The notes: generated by a model not told the origin, from the letters alone. 64,000 nucleotides of DNA from Opitutia bacterium (GCA_947442255.1 CANEVO010000002.1:81328-145327); one strand, 5' to 3'. Shown: positions 37,680 through 46,244, counted from the first letter of the stretch. Numbers and translations are program-made.

Positions 37680-38206
37680 AAATCCATCGCATGCTCGCCC
37701 CGTTGTTCGCATTCACCGCCGCCTCTCTCGCGTTGAGCATGCAAGCGGCCGAGGAAAGGAAAGCCAAGGTTCCGGAGTGGGCGGAACTCTTCGGCGGCGC
37801 TTCGCTGCCGGTCGTCTGGCAAAGTGCTTCCACCGCCAGCGAGAAGATCGACGCGGCGCTCGCCGGGAAACAGCTCGATGGTGTCGCCGGCTGGGCGGAA
37901 ACCATCCACCTCGCTTCGCACGCGCTGGAGGACCAGGTGAAGGTGGACGACACCGAGCGCGCCAGGCGACTCAAGGCTGCGTTCGAGCAGGCCGCGAAAA
38001 TCGCGGACGACGTCATCAACGCCGCGAAGCACAACGAAGCGGACAAGGCCGCGGACGCGCAGCGCCGCCTCAAGTCCGCGCTCGCACTCGCGAAGTCGCG
38101 TATGCCGAAGGAAATCCTCGATGCGCCGAAGCAGGAAGTGCGTTTTGCGAAACCCGCTGGACACGCGCCCGACGAGAAAGGCGACCATGTTCAAAAGAAG
38201 AAATAG
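37676..38206 (+). CDS. Exported helical protein, last gene of the metal operon
   Basis: 176 residues; the ATGA overlap with the permease stop indicates coupled translation. Signal peptide at residues 1-24 (HRMLAPLFAFTAASLALSMQA). The mature protein is mostly helical and charged (ASEKIDAALAGKQLDGVAGWAETIHLASHALED...), resembling periplasmic four-helix metal-operon accessory proteins of unknown function. There is no strong metal-ligand motif apart from scattered His. Its place in the operon argues for a role in metal tolerance. Confidence 0.7.
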   Translation: MKIHRMLAPLFAFTAASLALSMQAAEERKAKVPEWAELFGGASLPVVWQSASTASEKIDAALAGKQLDGVAGWAETIHLASHALEDQVKVDDTERARRLKAAFEQAAKIADDVINAAKHNEADKAADAQRRLKSALALAKSRMPKEILDAPKQEVRFAKPAGHAPDEKGDHVQKKK

Positions 38207-38515
38207 CCTCGCGCGACATCTTGAATTTGGTGTGCTCTTGGGTGTGGCGGCCGGAATGTTCACGGGCGGTGCTTACATGCCCCGCCGCGCCACGTCTTTT
38301 CGGCCACCAGCGCGAACGGGAACGAAACGCATGAAACGCAAATTCCGCTGGCAACTGCCTTTGCGCTGGCGTCTGCCACTTGCCGCTTTGACCGATCAAT
38401 TTCGCCCCTCTGGGAAACCCTGCACAACTACCACGGTTCATCTCTCCATCCGTCCAGTGCAGCCAGGTGGGCAATATCCGCCTTCGTTCAGCCCGCTTAT
38501 TTGTCCGTGATCGGT
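38207..38515. other. Non-coding junction after the metal operon
   Basis: About 309 bp between the last gene of the operon and the sigma-factor relic. A plus-strand frame starting MFKRRNSLARHLEFGVLLG overlaps the previous gene end and runs to 38510, but it has no recognisable family and its second half looks non-coding. It may be the remains of an accessory gene. Confidence 0.35.
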
Positions 38516-38782
38516 GACGGCGATGCGATAGAGCCACGTGGAGAATTTGCTGCGATTTTCGAAACCGCCGAGATGCGTCACCGCCTTGAGCAGGATTTCC
38601 TGCGTGGCATCTTCCGCCACTTCCCGCCGCCAGACCATCCGGAGCGTAAGATTGAAGATTCACGGCTGGTGGTGACGGAGCAAAGTATCGAGCGACGGGA
38701 GATTGTCGGCCTTCGCCGCGGCGACGAGTTCGGCGTCGGGGACATCGAGGGCGACCAGAGGATCGCGAGCGGCGGCATCGCG
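38516..38782 (-). pseudogene. Truncated ECF sigma-70 factor relic
   Basis: Minus-strand frame that reads like the sigma2 region of an ECF sigma factor: DAELVAAAKADNLPSLDTLLRHHQP-stop-IFNLTLRMV, then WRREVAEDATQEILLKAV and FENRSKFSTWLYRIAV. A TGA at 38662-38660 sits where family members have Trp. The similarity ends at RIAV (38516), right beside the metal operon, and no sigma4 region follows. There is no good start codon; an in-frame TGA lies just upstream (38785). It cannot encode a functional sigma factor. Confidence 0.75.
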
Positions 38783-38865
38783 TCACGGGTTAGGGGATGA
38801 AGGTGTGGGCGGCAAGCCATCGGCCGGCCCCAACTCACGGGTTGGCCGGCGCGGCGCCGGGGAAA

Positions 38866-39243
38866 CTACTCCGGGTGCAGATCGCCCTGGCGGCCCAGAT
38901 AGACGACGCGCTTGCCGCGCAGGAACGCGGAGTAGCTTTGCACCCCGGGCCTCCATCGCGCGGCGGGTGAAGTCGCGGTATTTCTGGCCGTGGCGCTGGC
39001 TGCCGAGGAGGTTCGCCTTCAGCCGGTCCGGCGCGAATTCCGGCGCCACCGGGGGCATCCCTCGTAGGCGAGCGGCGTCCCCGCCACGGAGCCGTCGGCG
39101 CCATAGAAGGTTTGGCGCAGACCGACAAAAGCGACGTGATAGTATTCGACGCCGGCGCGGAGCAGGGCCCCAACGACCTCTGGAAAGGCGACCGTGCCCG
39201 CGAGCACATGGAGAGCAGTTTCGTGAAGGATTTTTGTGTCCAT
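38866..39243 (-). pseudogene. DUF1398-like gene broken by two compensating frameshifts
   Basis: The ATG at 39243 begins DTKILHETALHVLAG and continues VAFPEVVGALLRAGVEYYHVAF, matching the DUF1398 family (small phage-envelope-like proteins of unknown function). A one-base loss near 39059-39061 shifts to a frame with LKANLLGSQRHGQKYRDFTRRAMEA, and a one-base gain near 38943-38949 shifts to GVQSYSAFLRGKRVVYLGRQGDLHPE and a stop at 38866. The two shifts cancel, so a repaired gene would be 125 residues. Both sit in short homopolymers, so a consensus error is possible. Confidence 0.65.
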
Positions 39244-39371
39244 ACGCGGGGTTGGACAGTTCCGCTGCCCCTGCTGTGACAGAATTTCGCCAGGATGCGC
39301 GGCAAGCGCAGCTGAACCCTGCGGCGGGCGCTTACCCTGGGGCGGAGGAGGAGCGTGCCCGTTTCCGCCGC

Positions 39372-39833
39372 TTACTTCTTCTTGTACACGGTCGCTGGGT
39401 CGAAAACCCGCGGCGTCGCGAACTGCAGCTTCAGCGAGGCCGGGTCCCCGGCGTTCGCCCCGGGGACCAGTTTGCGGTAGAAGCACGAGCGGTAGCCGTT
39501 GTGGCATGACGCGCCGCCGACGTTTTCGACCTTCAACTGGATGACATCCTGATCGCAGTCGACGAGCAGCGCCTTCACGAGCTGGGCGTTGCCCGACTCC
39601 TCGCCCTTGATCCAAAGTTTGTTGCGCGATCGGCTCCAGTAGGTGGCCTTGCCGCTCTGGAGGGTGTGCGCGAGCGCCTCGGCATTCATAAACGCAAACA
39701 TTAGGACTTCGTTCGTGACGTGGTCGGTCGTGATGCAGGGAATAAGGCCGTCCGCGCCGAATTTGGGCTGGAGCGTGGTGCCGAGTTCGATTTCGGCGGT
39801 GGTGGTTCGGGCGGGAAAAACGAAGGAGGACAT
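39372..39833 (-). CDS. hisI: Phosphoribosyl-AMP cyclohydrolase
   Basis: 153 residues. It opens the adenine ring of PR-AMP in histidine synthesis. The conserved blocks are present: VLMFAFMNAEALAHTLQSGKATYWSRSRNKLWIKGEESG, VDCDQDVIQLKV and GASCHNGYRSCFYR with the zinc-binding cysteines. The protein is a stand-alone HisI without a HisE domain. The histidine operon is not in this window. The DUF971 gene lies 57 bp upstream on the same strand. Confidence 0.95.
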   Translation of the reverse strand: MSSFVFPARTTTAEIELGTTLQPKFGADGLIPCITTDHVTNEVLMFAFMNAEALAHTLQSGKATYWSRSRNKLWIKGEESGNAQLVKALLVDCDQDVIQLKVENVGGASCHNGYRSCFYRKLVPGANAGDPASLKLQFATPRVFDPATVYKKK

Positions 39834-39890
39834 GGCGGAAATGGGAAAAGGGCGAAGGTGGTGCCGGGGGCGACCGCCGGCGCGGCGCGA

Positions 39891-40190
39891 TCAGGCGGCG
39901 GCGAGTTTTCGCAGGTAGTCGAAGCTGTAAAGTCCCGTGGTGTGCCCGTCGCTGAAATCGAAGCGCAGCGCGTAATTGCCCACGCGGTCCCAGCCGGTGA
40001 CCTGAACCCCGGGAAACTGCTTGGGGCCGTCGCCGCCGTAGACGGTGCCGAAGATGTCCTGCTCGCCGCGATTCGAGGCGCTCGGCGAGGCGGCGCGAAG
40101 GCGTTCGAACCCCAGATAGGATTCCGTGCCGTCATCCCAGACGATGGCGACTTCGTTTCCGACGAGCTGAACGTTGACCGGCGCGTGCAT
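39891..40190 (-). CDS. DUF971-domain protein
   Basis: 99 residues. The fold matches the DUF971 domain (also the N-terminal part of gamma-butyrobetaine hydroxylases and of some FeS carrier proteins): VQLVGNEVAIVWDDGTESYLGFERLRAASPSA and a C-terminal WDRVGNYALRFDFSDGHTTGLYSFDYLRKL. Stand-alone versions are widespread in bacteria and of unknown function. It precedes hisI on the same strand, which may be chance. Confidence 0.85.
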   Translation of the reverse strand: MHAPVNVQLVGNEVAIVWDDGTESYLGFERLRAASPSASNRGEQDIFGTVYGGDGPKQFPGVQVTGWDRVGNYALRFDFSDGHTTGLYSFDYLRKLAAA

Positions 40191-40385
40191 GTGAAGGTGC
40201 GAAAGGTCAGCTAGGATTCATCCCCGGCGAATGAACAGCAAATTTCTCCGGGCGCTCTGTTGCCGGCGCGTGAGGTTGCCTCACGTTGCCGGGCCATGAA
40301 ACCTGCGCCGTCCGCCCCTGCGGTGATCCCCCGGAATCTAGGCCACGTGCGATGTTAGTCGGCGGCCCTAAAAGGAGCTCGGGCC

Positions 40386-40795
40386 GTGAAAGGCAAAAGA
40401 CACGCGACGGAACAGAAGGTCCGGATCTTGCGGGAGGCCGATGGCGGCAAGAGCGTCGCGGAAGTGAGCAAGGGCATAATATCTCCGAGGTCACATTCCA
40501 TCGTTGGAAACGGCTATTCGGACAACTCGACGTCAACGAGGTCAAACGGATGAAGGAGCTGGAGCGGGAGAACGCGGAGCTGAAGAAGATGCTCGCGGAC
40601 TCGCTGCTGAGGAACCGCGTGTTGGAGGCGGTGAACGCAAAAAATGCTGAGCCCGGAGCACAAGCGACGGATGGCCGCCTTCATCGTTGAAGTCGGCCTG
40701 TGCTCCGGGGGGACCGCTTGCCGGGGCCTAGGACTAGCGCGCTCGACCTTCCAGTATCGGAGGCGGCCGCCCGACGGCAGCGCGAACGCGACTAG
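40386..40795 (+). mobile_element. IS3-family element remnant (orfA plus start of orfB)
   Basis: A GTG at 40386 starts an IS3-type orfA (KGKRHATEQKVRILREADGGKSVAEVS), then a one-base loss in GGG at 40472-40474 shifts to HNISEVTFHRWKRLFGQL and a leucine-zipper-like ELERENAELKKML. orfB begins at 40644 in the usual -1 frame (LSPEHKRRMAAFIVE...CRGLGLARSTFQYRRRPPDG) and is cut after about 50 residues near 40795, where it joins the metallo-beta-lactamase relic. No intact DDE catalytic part or terminal repeats were found, so it is dead. Confidence 0.8.
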
Positions 40796-41211
40796 TGCAG
40801 CGGCCGGCACGAACTGTCGCGGAAGTATGCCGCGCTGCTCGATGTTTCCCCGCGTCTTCTCGGAGGAAATGATCTCGAGGCCCGCCGGCCAGGCCGCGGG
40901 ATAATTCTGCCCGCCCTGCGTGTGGTCCCAGTGAAAGTGCGTGTTCACGACAAATTCACCGGCTTGTCGCTGATCGTCTTGATTTGCTCCATCACCGCGC
41001 GCGCCGCGGAAGGCTTGGAGTGCGTGTCGACCACCAGGACGGAGTCGTCGAGCACGACGATCAGCGCGTTGCAGTTGATCTTGTACATCTGCGTGGTGAT
41101 GGCGGCGTAAACGCCGTCGGCCATTTTCGTCAGGGTGAAGAGCGGCGTTTCGGCCGCGGTCAGGGTTGCGGCGGCCGCGACGAACAGGAGGAGGGAGGCC
41201 AGGCGTTTCAT
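40795..41211 (-). pseudogene. Metallo-beta-lactamase-fold hydrolase, truncated and frameshifted
   Basis: The ATG at 41211 starts a signal peptide (KRLASLLLFVAAAATLTA), then LFTLTKMADGVYAAITTQMYKI...NALIVVLDDSVLVVDTHSKP. One base missing from TTT (plus AAA at 40952-40954) shifts to FVVNTHFHWDHTQGGQNYP, which carries the full HxHxDH metal motif. The frame is cut near 40795 by the IS3 remnant, losing the C-terminal half. It was probably an exported MBL-fold hydrolase. Confidence 0.75.
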
Positions 41212-41434
41212 GGGTGCGATTTTGTTGGCCTGCGGTGAGGGTGGGGTGAAGCCGGCGTGCGCATTGCCGGTTAAAACCGCCCCGGCCGCCAGCCAATGGC
41301 GCCCGGGATTTTTTGGAGTCGGCGGAGATTCGCCTTCCTGTTTTGAGTGAATCAAATTTATTCAGCGCGTCCGCTTAACTCAATACCTTCATTCTTCCGG
41401 CTGTCTTCCTTCGGCCGGGGCGACCCCCAATCCC

Positions 41435-42736
41435 ATGACTCGTTCCGTTACCGGCTCCCGCGGGCTTCTCGCGTTCCTTCCTCTGCTCTGGCCGTTGACG
41501 GCCCAAGCCGAGCCCGCGGCTGCCGCGACCCTGAACACCGGTGACACCGCGTGGATGATCACCGCCACGGTACTCGTGTTGTTCATGACCCTGCCAGGGC
41601 TCGCCCTCTTCTACGGCGGGCTCGTCCGGGCGCAGAACGTTCTCTCCGTCCTCATGCACTGCTTCGCCGTCACCTGCGTCGCGTCCGTTCTTTGGGTCGG
41701 CGGCCTCTACAGTCTCTCGTTTTCGGAGGGCAACGCGTGGATCGGCGACCTGCAGCATATCGGGTTGCGCGGCATCGGCGTGAGTGAACTCAACGGCCGG
41801 ACCTATCCGGAGACCGTCTTCGTGATGTTCCAGATGACCTTTGCGATCATCACGCCGGGCCTGATCATCGGCGCGCTCGTCGAACGGATGAAGTTCACCG
41901 CGATGATGCTCTTCACTGTCTTGTGGCTGATCATGGTGTACGCCCCGGTCGCGCACTGGGTGTGGGGCGGCGGCTGGATGCAAAAGGAAGGCGTGCTCGA
42001 TCTCGCCGGTGGCATCGTCGTGCACACCACGGCGGGCGTCTCGGCCCTCATCCTCGCCTGCTTCCTGGGACCGCGCGCCGACTTTCGCGCGCGGATTCAC
42101 CCGCCGCACAGTCCGGGCATGGTGATGATTGGCGCGTCCATGCTCTGGGTCGGCTGGTTTGGTTTCAACGCCGGCAGCCAGGGTGGCGCGAACGCCGCTG
42201 CGGGCATGACGATGCTCGTGACGCACATCGCGGCCGCCGTCGCCAGCCTCACCTGGACCCTGATCGAATGGCGCAAGGCTGGGAAGCCCGGCCTCGTCGG
42301 CATCGTCACCGGGATGGTGGCCGGACTGGCCACCGTCACGCCGGCTTCCGGCAACATCGGCCCCATGGGCGCGGTCATCCTCGGAGTTCTCGCGGGCATC
42401 GTTTGTTATTTTGCCTGCGGTCTGATCAAGCAGCGGCTCCAGATCGACGACGCCCTCGACGTCTTCGCCGTGCACGGCGTCGGTGGGATGATGGGCTCGA
42501 TTCTCGTCGGCATTCTCGGAACCGCGACCTTCGGCGGCTCCGGGGTGACGAGTGCCGGCGCGCAGCTCGTGACCCAAATCAAGGCGGTGGGCTTTACTGC
42601 GCTTTGGTCAGCCGCCGGGACCGTCCTGATTGTGCTGGTGATCAAGGCCACGGTCGGACTCCGCGTCGGACAGGAGGCGGAGTACACCGGGCTCGACCAG
42701 GCTGAGCATGGCGAAACCGCGTACCATCTCGATTAA
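41435..42736 (+). CDS. amt: Ammonium transporter
   Basis: 433 residues. Signal peptide at 1-26, then eleven membrane segments. Signatures of Amt/MEP channels are present: the FYGGLVR block after TM1, MTFAIITPGLIIGALVERMKF, the pore-His region VHTTAGVSALI (first of the twin histidines) and FAVHGVGGMMGSILVGILG (second). It conducts ammonium or ammonia into the cell. The P-II gene follows 63 bp downstream, the classic amt-glnK pair. Confidence 0.95.
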   Translation: MTRSVTGSRGLLAFLPLLWPLTAQAEPAAAATLNTGDTAWMITATVLVLFMTLPGLALFYGGLVRAQNVLSVLMHCFAVTCVASVLWVGGLYSLSFSEGNAWIGDLQHIGLRGIGVSELNGRTYPETVFVMFQMTFAIITPGLIIGALVERMKFTAMMLFTVLWLIMVYAPVAHWVWGGGWMQKEGVLDLAGGIVVHTTAGVSALILACFLGPRADFRARIHPPHSPGMVMIGASMLWVGWFGFNAGSQGGANAAAGMTMLVTHIAAAVASLTWTLIEWRKAGKPGLVGIVTGMVAGLATVTPASGNIGPMGAVILGVLAGIVCYFACGLIKQRLQIDDALDVFAVHGVGGMMGSILVGILGTATFGGSGVTSAGAQLVTQIKAVGFTALWSAAGTVLIVLVIKATVGLRVGQEAEYTGLDQAEHGETAYHLD

Positions 42737-43138
<402 letters not shown>

Positions 43139-43635
43139 GAAAGTAAGAAGTAAGAAGGATGAATTAAGAAACGGGACCCGCTCAGCCCTGCTGGGCCGCA
43201 CGCCCTCGACGCGCTACACCTTCAACCTGGCCGCGTTGGCGTAGTCCACAAGCGGACGTTCTGTGCCTTCTGTCCCTGCTCACCTGACGATTCAGGGGGC
43301 AGGGCTTTGGCGTTCTGCCCCTTTTGTACCTGCGATATTTGGGACTTACGCAGCAGGCTTCAGCGTAACCTTCATGAATTGCTACGCGCGCGGATGACTG
43401 AAGTAAATACCGCATGCCCCCACGGGGGGTAAGCAAGCTTTCGGGGGAAACAGGACGTTGGGGTTACGAGACCTCCTGCCGATTCCTACGGCTGGTTTTT
43501 TTAAAAAACCTTACGTTTCCAACTCGGCGAAACGCTCCTCTTGGCCCGTCCCATAGCGGTTTCGTTCGAACAGAAGCCGCAAAAAGAGAACGAAAAAGGG
43601 GGACACTAAGGGTGCACCTCAATCATTTTGGGCCA
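43139..43635. other. Non-coding stretch with AG-rich repeats and a T7A6 palindrome
   Basis: About 500 bp between glnK and the tRNA-Asn terminator, with no convincing gene. Just after glnK lies an AG-rich stretch with AAGTAAG twice in tandem (43141-43160). At 43494-43510 a palindrome GG-T7-A6-CC could form a hairpin. Near 43344 the sequence GGGACTTACGCA resembles the ends of some insertion sequences. None of these is assigned a function. Confidence 0.4.
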
Positions 43636-43673
43636 TAAAAAATCCTCAATCACTTCCGTAAGTAACTGAGGAT
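43636..43673 (-). terminator. Intrinsic terminator after tRNA-Asn
   Basis: Read on the minus strand, a stem ATCCTCA/TGAGGAT with an inner ACTT/AAGT stem is followed by a run of six T residues. It begins 4 bases past the encoded CCA of the tRNA, so the tRNA is probably a monocistronic transcript. Confidence 0.85.
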
Positions 43674-43677
43674 AAAT

Positions 43678-43752
43678 TGGCTGCCCGGGTAGGGATCGAA
43701 CCTACGACCAAGTGATTAACAGTCACCTGCTCTGCCACTGAGCTACCGGGCA
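43678..43752 (-). tRNA. tRNA-Asn (GTT), CCA encoded
   Basis: Minus strand. The acceptor stem TGCCCGG pairs with CCGGGCA, followed by discriminator G and an encoded CCA (43680-43678). The anticodon loop is CTGTTAA, giving anticodon GTT (Asn). The T arm has GGTTCGATCC. A TTGACA-like -35 box lies about 63-69 bp upstream (43821-43816). Confidence 0.97.
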
Positions 43753-43815
43753 GTGGCGTTCGCGCGGCCTGCGTCGTGCGAAAGAAGCATCGAAAAACAG
43801 AGTGGAGCCATGGCT

Positions 43816-43821
43816 TGTCAA
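43816..43821 (-). promoter_or_regulatory. Candidate -35 box for tRNA-Asn
   Basis: A perfect TTGACA on the minus strand, 64 bp before the tRNA. The matching -10 (TGTTTT at 43799-43794, 16 bp spacer) is weak, so this is only a candidate. Confidence 0.35.
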
Positions 43822-43872
43822 TGCTCCTTTTGCGCTTCTGGGTGAAAAGTAAACCCGCGATCGAAGTTTTAG

Positions 43873-43900
43873 TTGCTTTCGATCTTACCGACTCTATGAC
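43873..43900 (+). promoter_or_regulatory. Candidate promoter of rplY
   Basis: TTGCTT (43873-43878) and TATGAC (43895-43900) are separated by 16 bp, 61 bp before the rplY start. The spacing fits a sigma-70 promoter, but neither box is perfect. Confidence 0.4.
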
Positions 43901-43960
43901 CTGACACTCTTTTCCATTACGCCTGCCTCCAATTCCGGGGTGACAGGGGGAACGAAATCC

Positions 43961-44746
43961 ATGAGCCAACAGTTCAAACTCAATGTAGCAGTGCGCGCCC
44001 AGACCGGCCGCAGTGCATCACGTCGTCTCCGCAAAGCCAATCGCGTTCCCGCGATTCTCTATGGGAAACACACCAAGCCCGAGTCGCTTTCGATTGAAGG
44101 GCCCGAGTTCGTCCGTTTCCTGAAGTCCGTCGGCGACCGCGCGGTCCTCATCGAGCTCCAGCGCGGCGACCAGGCTGGCAAAGCGCTTTCATTTCTCCAA
44201 GAGATTCAGCGCGATCCGATCACCGACAAGTATCTCCATGTCGACTTGCAGGAGGTCAAATCGGACGAAAAATTCGAGATTCACGTGCCCGTGCACGTAT
44301 CCGGTGAATCGTTTGGCGTTAAAAACCAGAGCGGCGTGTTGGAAATCAATACCCATACCCTGCGCATTCGGGTGCTGCCGAAGGATCTTCCCGAGGCGAT
44401 CACCGTAGATGTCACCGAGCTCAAGGTCGGTGAAGCCGTCAAAGTGAGCAGCCTCAAGCCGATCGCGGGCGTCGAGTTCCTCGATCTTAAGGGCCAGCCG
44501 GTGGTTTCTTGTGTCGAACCGGTCGCCGAGATCGTACAGGAAGTTGCCGCCGCCACGCCCACTGCCGGGGAAGGTGCGACCGCCGCCGGTGCCGCCGCGC
44601 CCGCCGACGGTGCCGCTGCGCCCGCCGCCGATGGCAAGGCCGCCGCTCCAGCCGCTGGTGCCAAGCCCGGGGCCGCTCCTGCCGCCGCCGGGGCCAAGCC
44701 GGCCGCCGGTGCGGCCGCGAAGCCTGCCGCTCCCGCCAAGAAGTAA
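43961..44746 (+). CDS. rplY: Ribosomal protein bL25 (Ctc type) with long Ala/Pro tail
   Basis: 261 residues. It binds 5S rRNA. The bL25 N-terminal domain (NVAVRAQTGRSASRRLRKANRVPAILYGK) and the Ctc-type C-terminal domain (VPVHVSGESFGVKNQSGVLEINTHTLRIRVLP) are complete. The last 66 or so residues are an Ala/Pro/Gly/Lys-rich low-complexity tail. The ATG at 43961 is chosen with an AGGGGG sequence about 10 bp upstream; a GTG 21 bp further up is in frame but lacks similarity. Confidence 0.93.
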   Translation: MSQQFKLNVAVRAQTGRSASRRLRKANRVPAILYGKHTKPESLSIEGPEFVRFLKSVGDRAVLIELQRGDQAGKALSFLQEIQRDPITDKYLHVDLQEVKSDEKFEIHVPVHVSGESFGVKNQSGVLEINTHTLRIRVLPKDLPEAITVDVTELKVGEAVKVSSLKPIAGVEFLDLKGQPVVSCVEPVAEIVQEVAAATPTAGEGATAAGAAAPADGAAAPAADGKAAAPAAGAKPGAAPAAAGAKPAAGAAAKPAAPAKK

Positions 44747-44762
44747 GCCTGTTTTCCGCGCC

Positions 44763-44788
44763 GGCCCGCCGCTTACTCGCGGCGGGCC
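44763..44788 (+). terminator. Strong hairpin between rplY and pth
   Basis: GGCCCGCCGC pairs perfectly with GCGGCGGGCC across a 6-base loop (TTACTC). It is not followed by a clean T run (only TTGTTCTTTG further on), so it may attenuate or stabilise the mRNA and not terminate it fully. Confidence 0.5.
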
Positions 44789-44809
44789 CCGGCGATTGTT
44801 CTTTGAGTC

Positions 44810-45394
44810 ATGTTCCTCTCGCTCGTTGCCGGCCTCGGCAATCCGGGCAGCGTTTATGAGCACTCCCGCCACAATCTGGGCTGGGTGGTCCTCGACGCGC
44901 TTGCCCGCAAAAATGGCCTGAAGTGGAAGCCTCAGCGACAGTTCGAGGCCGATGTTGCCCGCTGGGACCTCGGTTCCGGCGGTGTGCGCTGGCTCGTAAA
45001 GCCGCTGACGTTCATGAACGAAAGTGGCCGGTCGATCGGTGCGCTCGCACGCTATTACAAGATCGTGCCCGAGGCGATCGCCGCGGTTTACGACGATGTA
45101 GCGATCGATCTCGGTCTCGTCAAAGTTACGGTCGCTGGCAGCGCCGGTGGCCACAACGGTGTGGCGAGTCTGCTCGAGCAAGTCGGCGACGGCTTCGTCC
45201 GTTACCGGCTGGGTATCGGCCCGAAGCATCCGCAGCAGATGGAACTCTCAGACTTCGTCCTCGGAAAATTCACCGCTGAACAACAGACACTCCTCTCCCA
45301 AAAACTCGATTTCCACGTCCTAGGCCTCGAATTGATGCTCGCCCGCGGCACCGAAACCGCCATGAACCAACTTAACCGCAGAGATCCAAAATGA
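44810..45394 (+). CDS. pth: Peptidyl-tRNA hydrolase
   Basis: 194 residues, the normal length. It releases peptides from dropped-off tRNA. Key blocks: VAGLGNPGSVYEHSRHNLGW with the catalytic His20, KPLTFMNESGRS, YDDVAIDLG with the Asp near 94, and GSAGGHNGVASL. The stop overlaps the rpsF start by 4 bp (ATGA), so pth and rpsF are translationally coupled. Confidence 0.96.
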   Translation: MFLSLVAGLGNPGSVYEHSRHNLGWVVLDALARKNGLKWKPQRQFEADVARWDLGSGGVRWLVKPLTFMNESGRSIGALARYYKIVPEAIAAVYDDVAIDLGLVKVTVAGSAGGHNGVASLLEQVGDGFVRYRLGIGPKHPQQMELSDFVLGKFTAEQQTLLSQKLDFHVLGLELMLARGTETAMNQLNRRDPK

Positions 45395-45687
45395 ATCCAA
45401 CGAAACGCAATTACCGCGCCACCTTCATCCTCGATAACCGGGGCAGGGAAGAGACGATCGACCAGATCGTCGACGGCGTGAAGAAAGTCATCGCCGAAGT
45501 GCAGGGCGAAGTGTCCGCCGTGGAAAACATCGGGAAGAAGGACTTCGTCCGCGTCACCGACAAGCGGCTCACCGGCGCCGCCTACGTGCACATCAATTTC
45601 TCCGCCCCGGCCGATGCGCCGGCGCATCTGCGGGAACGGCTGCGGTTGAACGGCAGCGTTTACCGCACGTTCATCCAATCGGCCTGA
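45391..45687 (+). CDS. rpsF: Ribosomal protein bS6
   Basis: 98 residues. It has the ferredoxin-like bS6 fold signature (YRATFILDNRGREETIDQIV; GAAYVHINFSAPADAPAHLRERLRLNGSVYRTFI). It binds bS18 and 16S rRNA in the small subunit. The order rpsF-ssb-rplI-dnaB is the conserved replication/translation cluster; rpsR is not found between ssb and rplI here and must lie elsewhere. Confidence 0.95.
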   Translation: MNPTKRNYRATFILDNRGREETIDQIVDGVKKVIAEVQGEVSAVENIGKKDFVRVTDKRLTGAAYVHINFSAPADAPAHLRERLRLNGSVYRTFIQSA

Positions 45688-45710
45688 TTGGCGACCGCGC
45701 CACCCCCGCC

Positions 45711-46193
45711 ATGCCTTCGCTCAACAAAGTTCTGCTGATGGGTAACCTGACCCGCGACCCCGAGTTGCGCGTTACGCCAAAGGGTACGCCGATCTGCCAG
45801 TTTTCGCTGGCGATCAACCGGCAGTTCAAGATGGAGTCCGGCGAAAGTCGCGAAGAGGTGACCTACGTCGACATCGAGGCGTGGGGCAAGCAGGGCGAGA
45901 CGATTGCAAAATATTGCACCAAGGGACGCCCCCTTTACGTCGAAGGCCGGCTCCGGCTCGACCAGTGGGAGGACAAGAACACCAAGGAAAAGCGCAGCCG
46001 CATGAAGGTGGTGCTCGAGCAGTTTCAATTTCTCGGCGACAGCCGGGGTGGTGGCGGTCCGGCCGGAACCGGCGCGGCCGCCGAGCCCGGTATCGACCAG
46101 ACGGCGACGCCGGAGCGTCACGCGCCTCCGGCCCGTAGTGCGGCCCCCAAGCCGGGACCGACCGAGAGTCTCGATGACGACGTGCCGTTTTAG
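45711..46193 (+). CDS. ssb: Single-stranded DNA-binding protein
   Basis: 160 residues. An OB-fold runs from residue 4 to about 108 (NKVLLMGNLTRDPELRVTPKGTPICQFSLAIN, EEVTYVDIEAWGKQGETIAKYCTKGRPLYVEGRLRLD). A Pro/Gly-rich linker leads to the acidic tip DDDVPF, the motif that recruits partner proteins. It lies 23 bp after rpsF in the conserved cluster. Confidence 0.97.
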   Translation: MPSLNKVLLMGNLTRDPELRVTPKGTPICQFSLAINRQFKMESGESREEVTYVDIEAWGKQGETIAKYCTKGRPLYVEGRLRLDQWEDKNTKEKRSRMKVVLEQFQFLGDSRGGGGPAGTGAAAEPGIDQTATPERHAPPARSAAPKPGPTESLDDDVPF

Positions 46194-46244
46194 GCTAAAG
46201 TTTCCCCCTGTTTTTTCGCTCAAATTTTTTAAACCAATACCATC

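Noticed and set aside
43344..43355. GGGACTTACGCA as an insertion-sequence end
   Set aside because: Only one copy, no partner end and no transposase nearby, so it is mentioned only as a possible relic.
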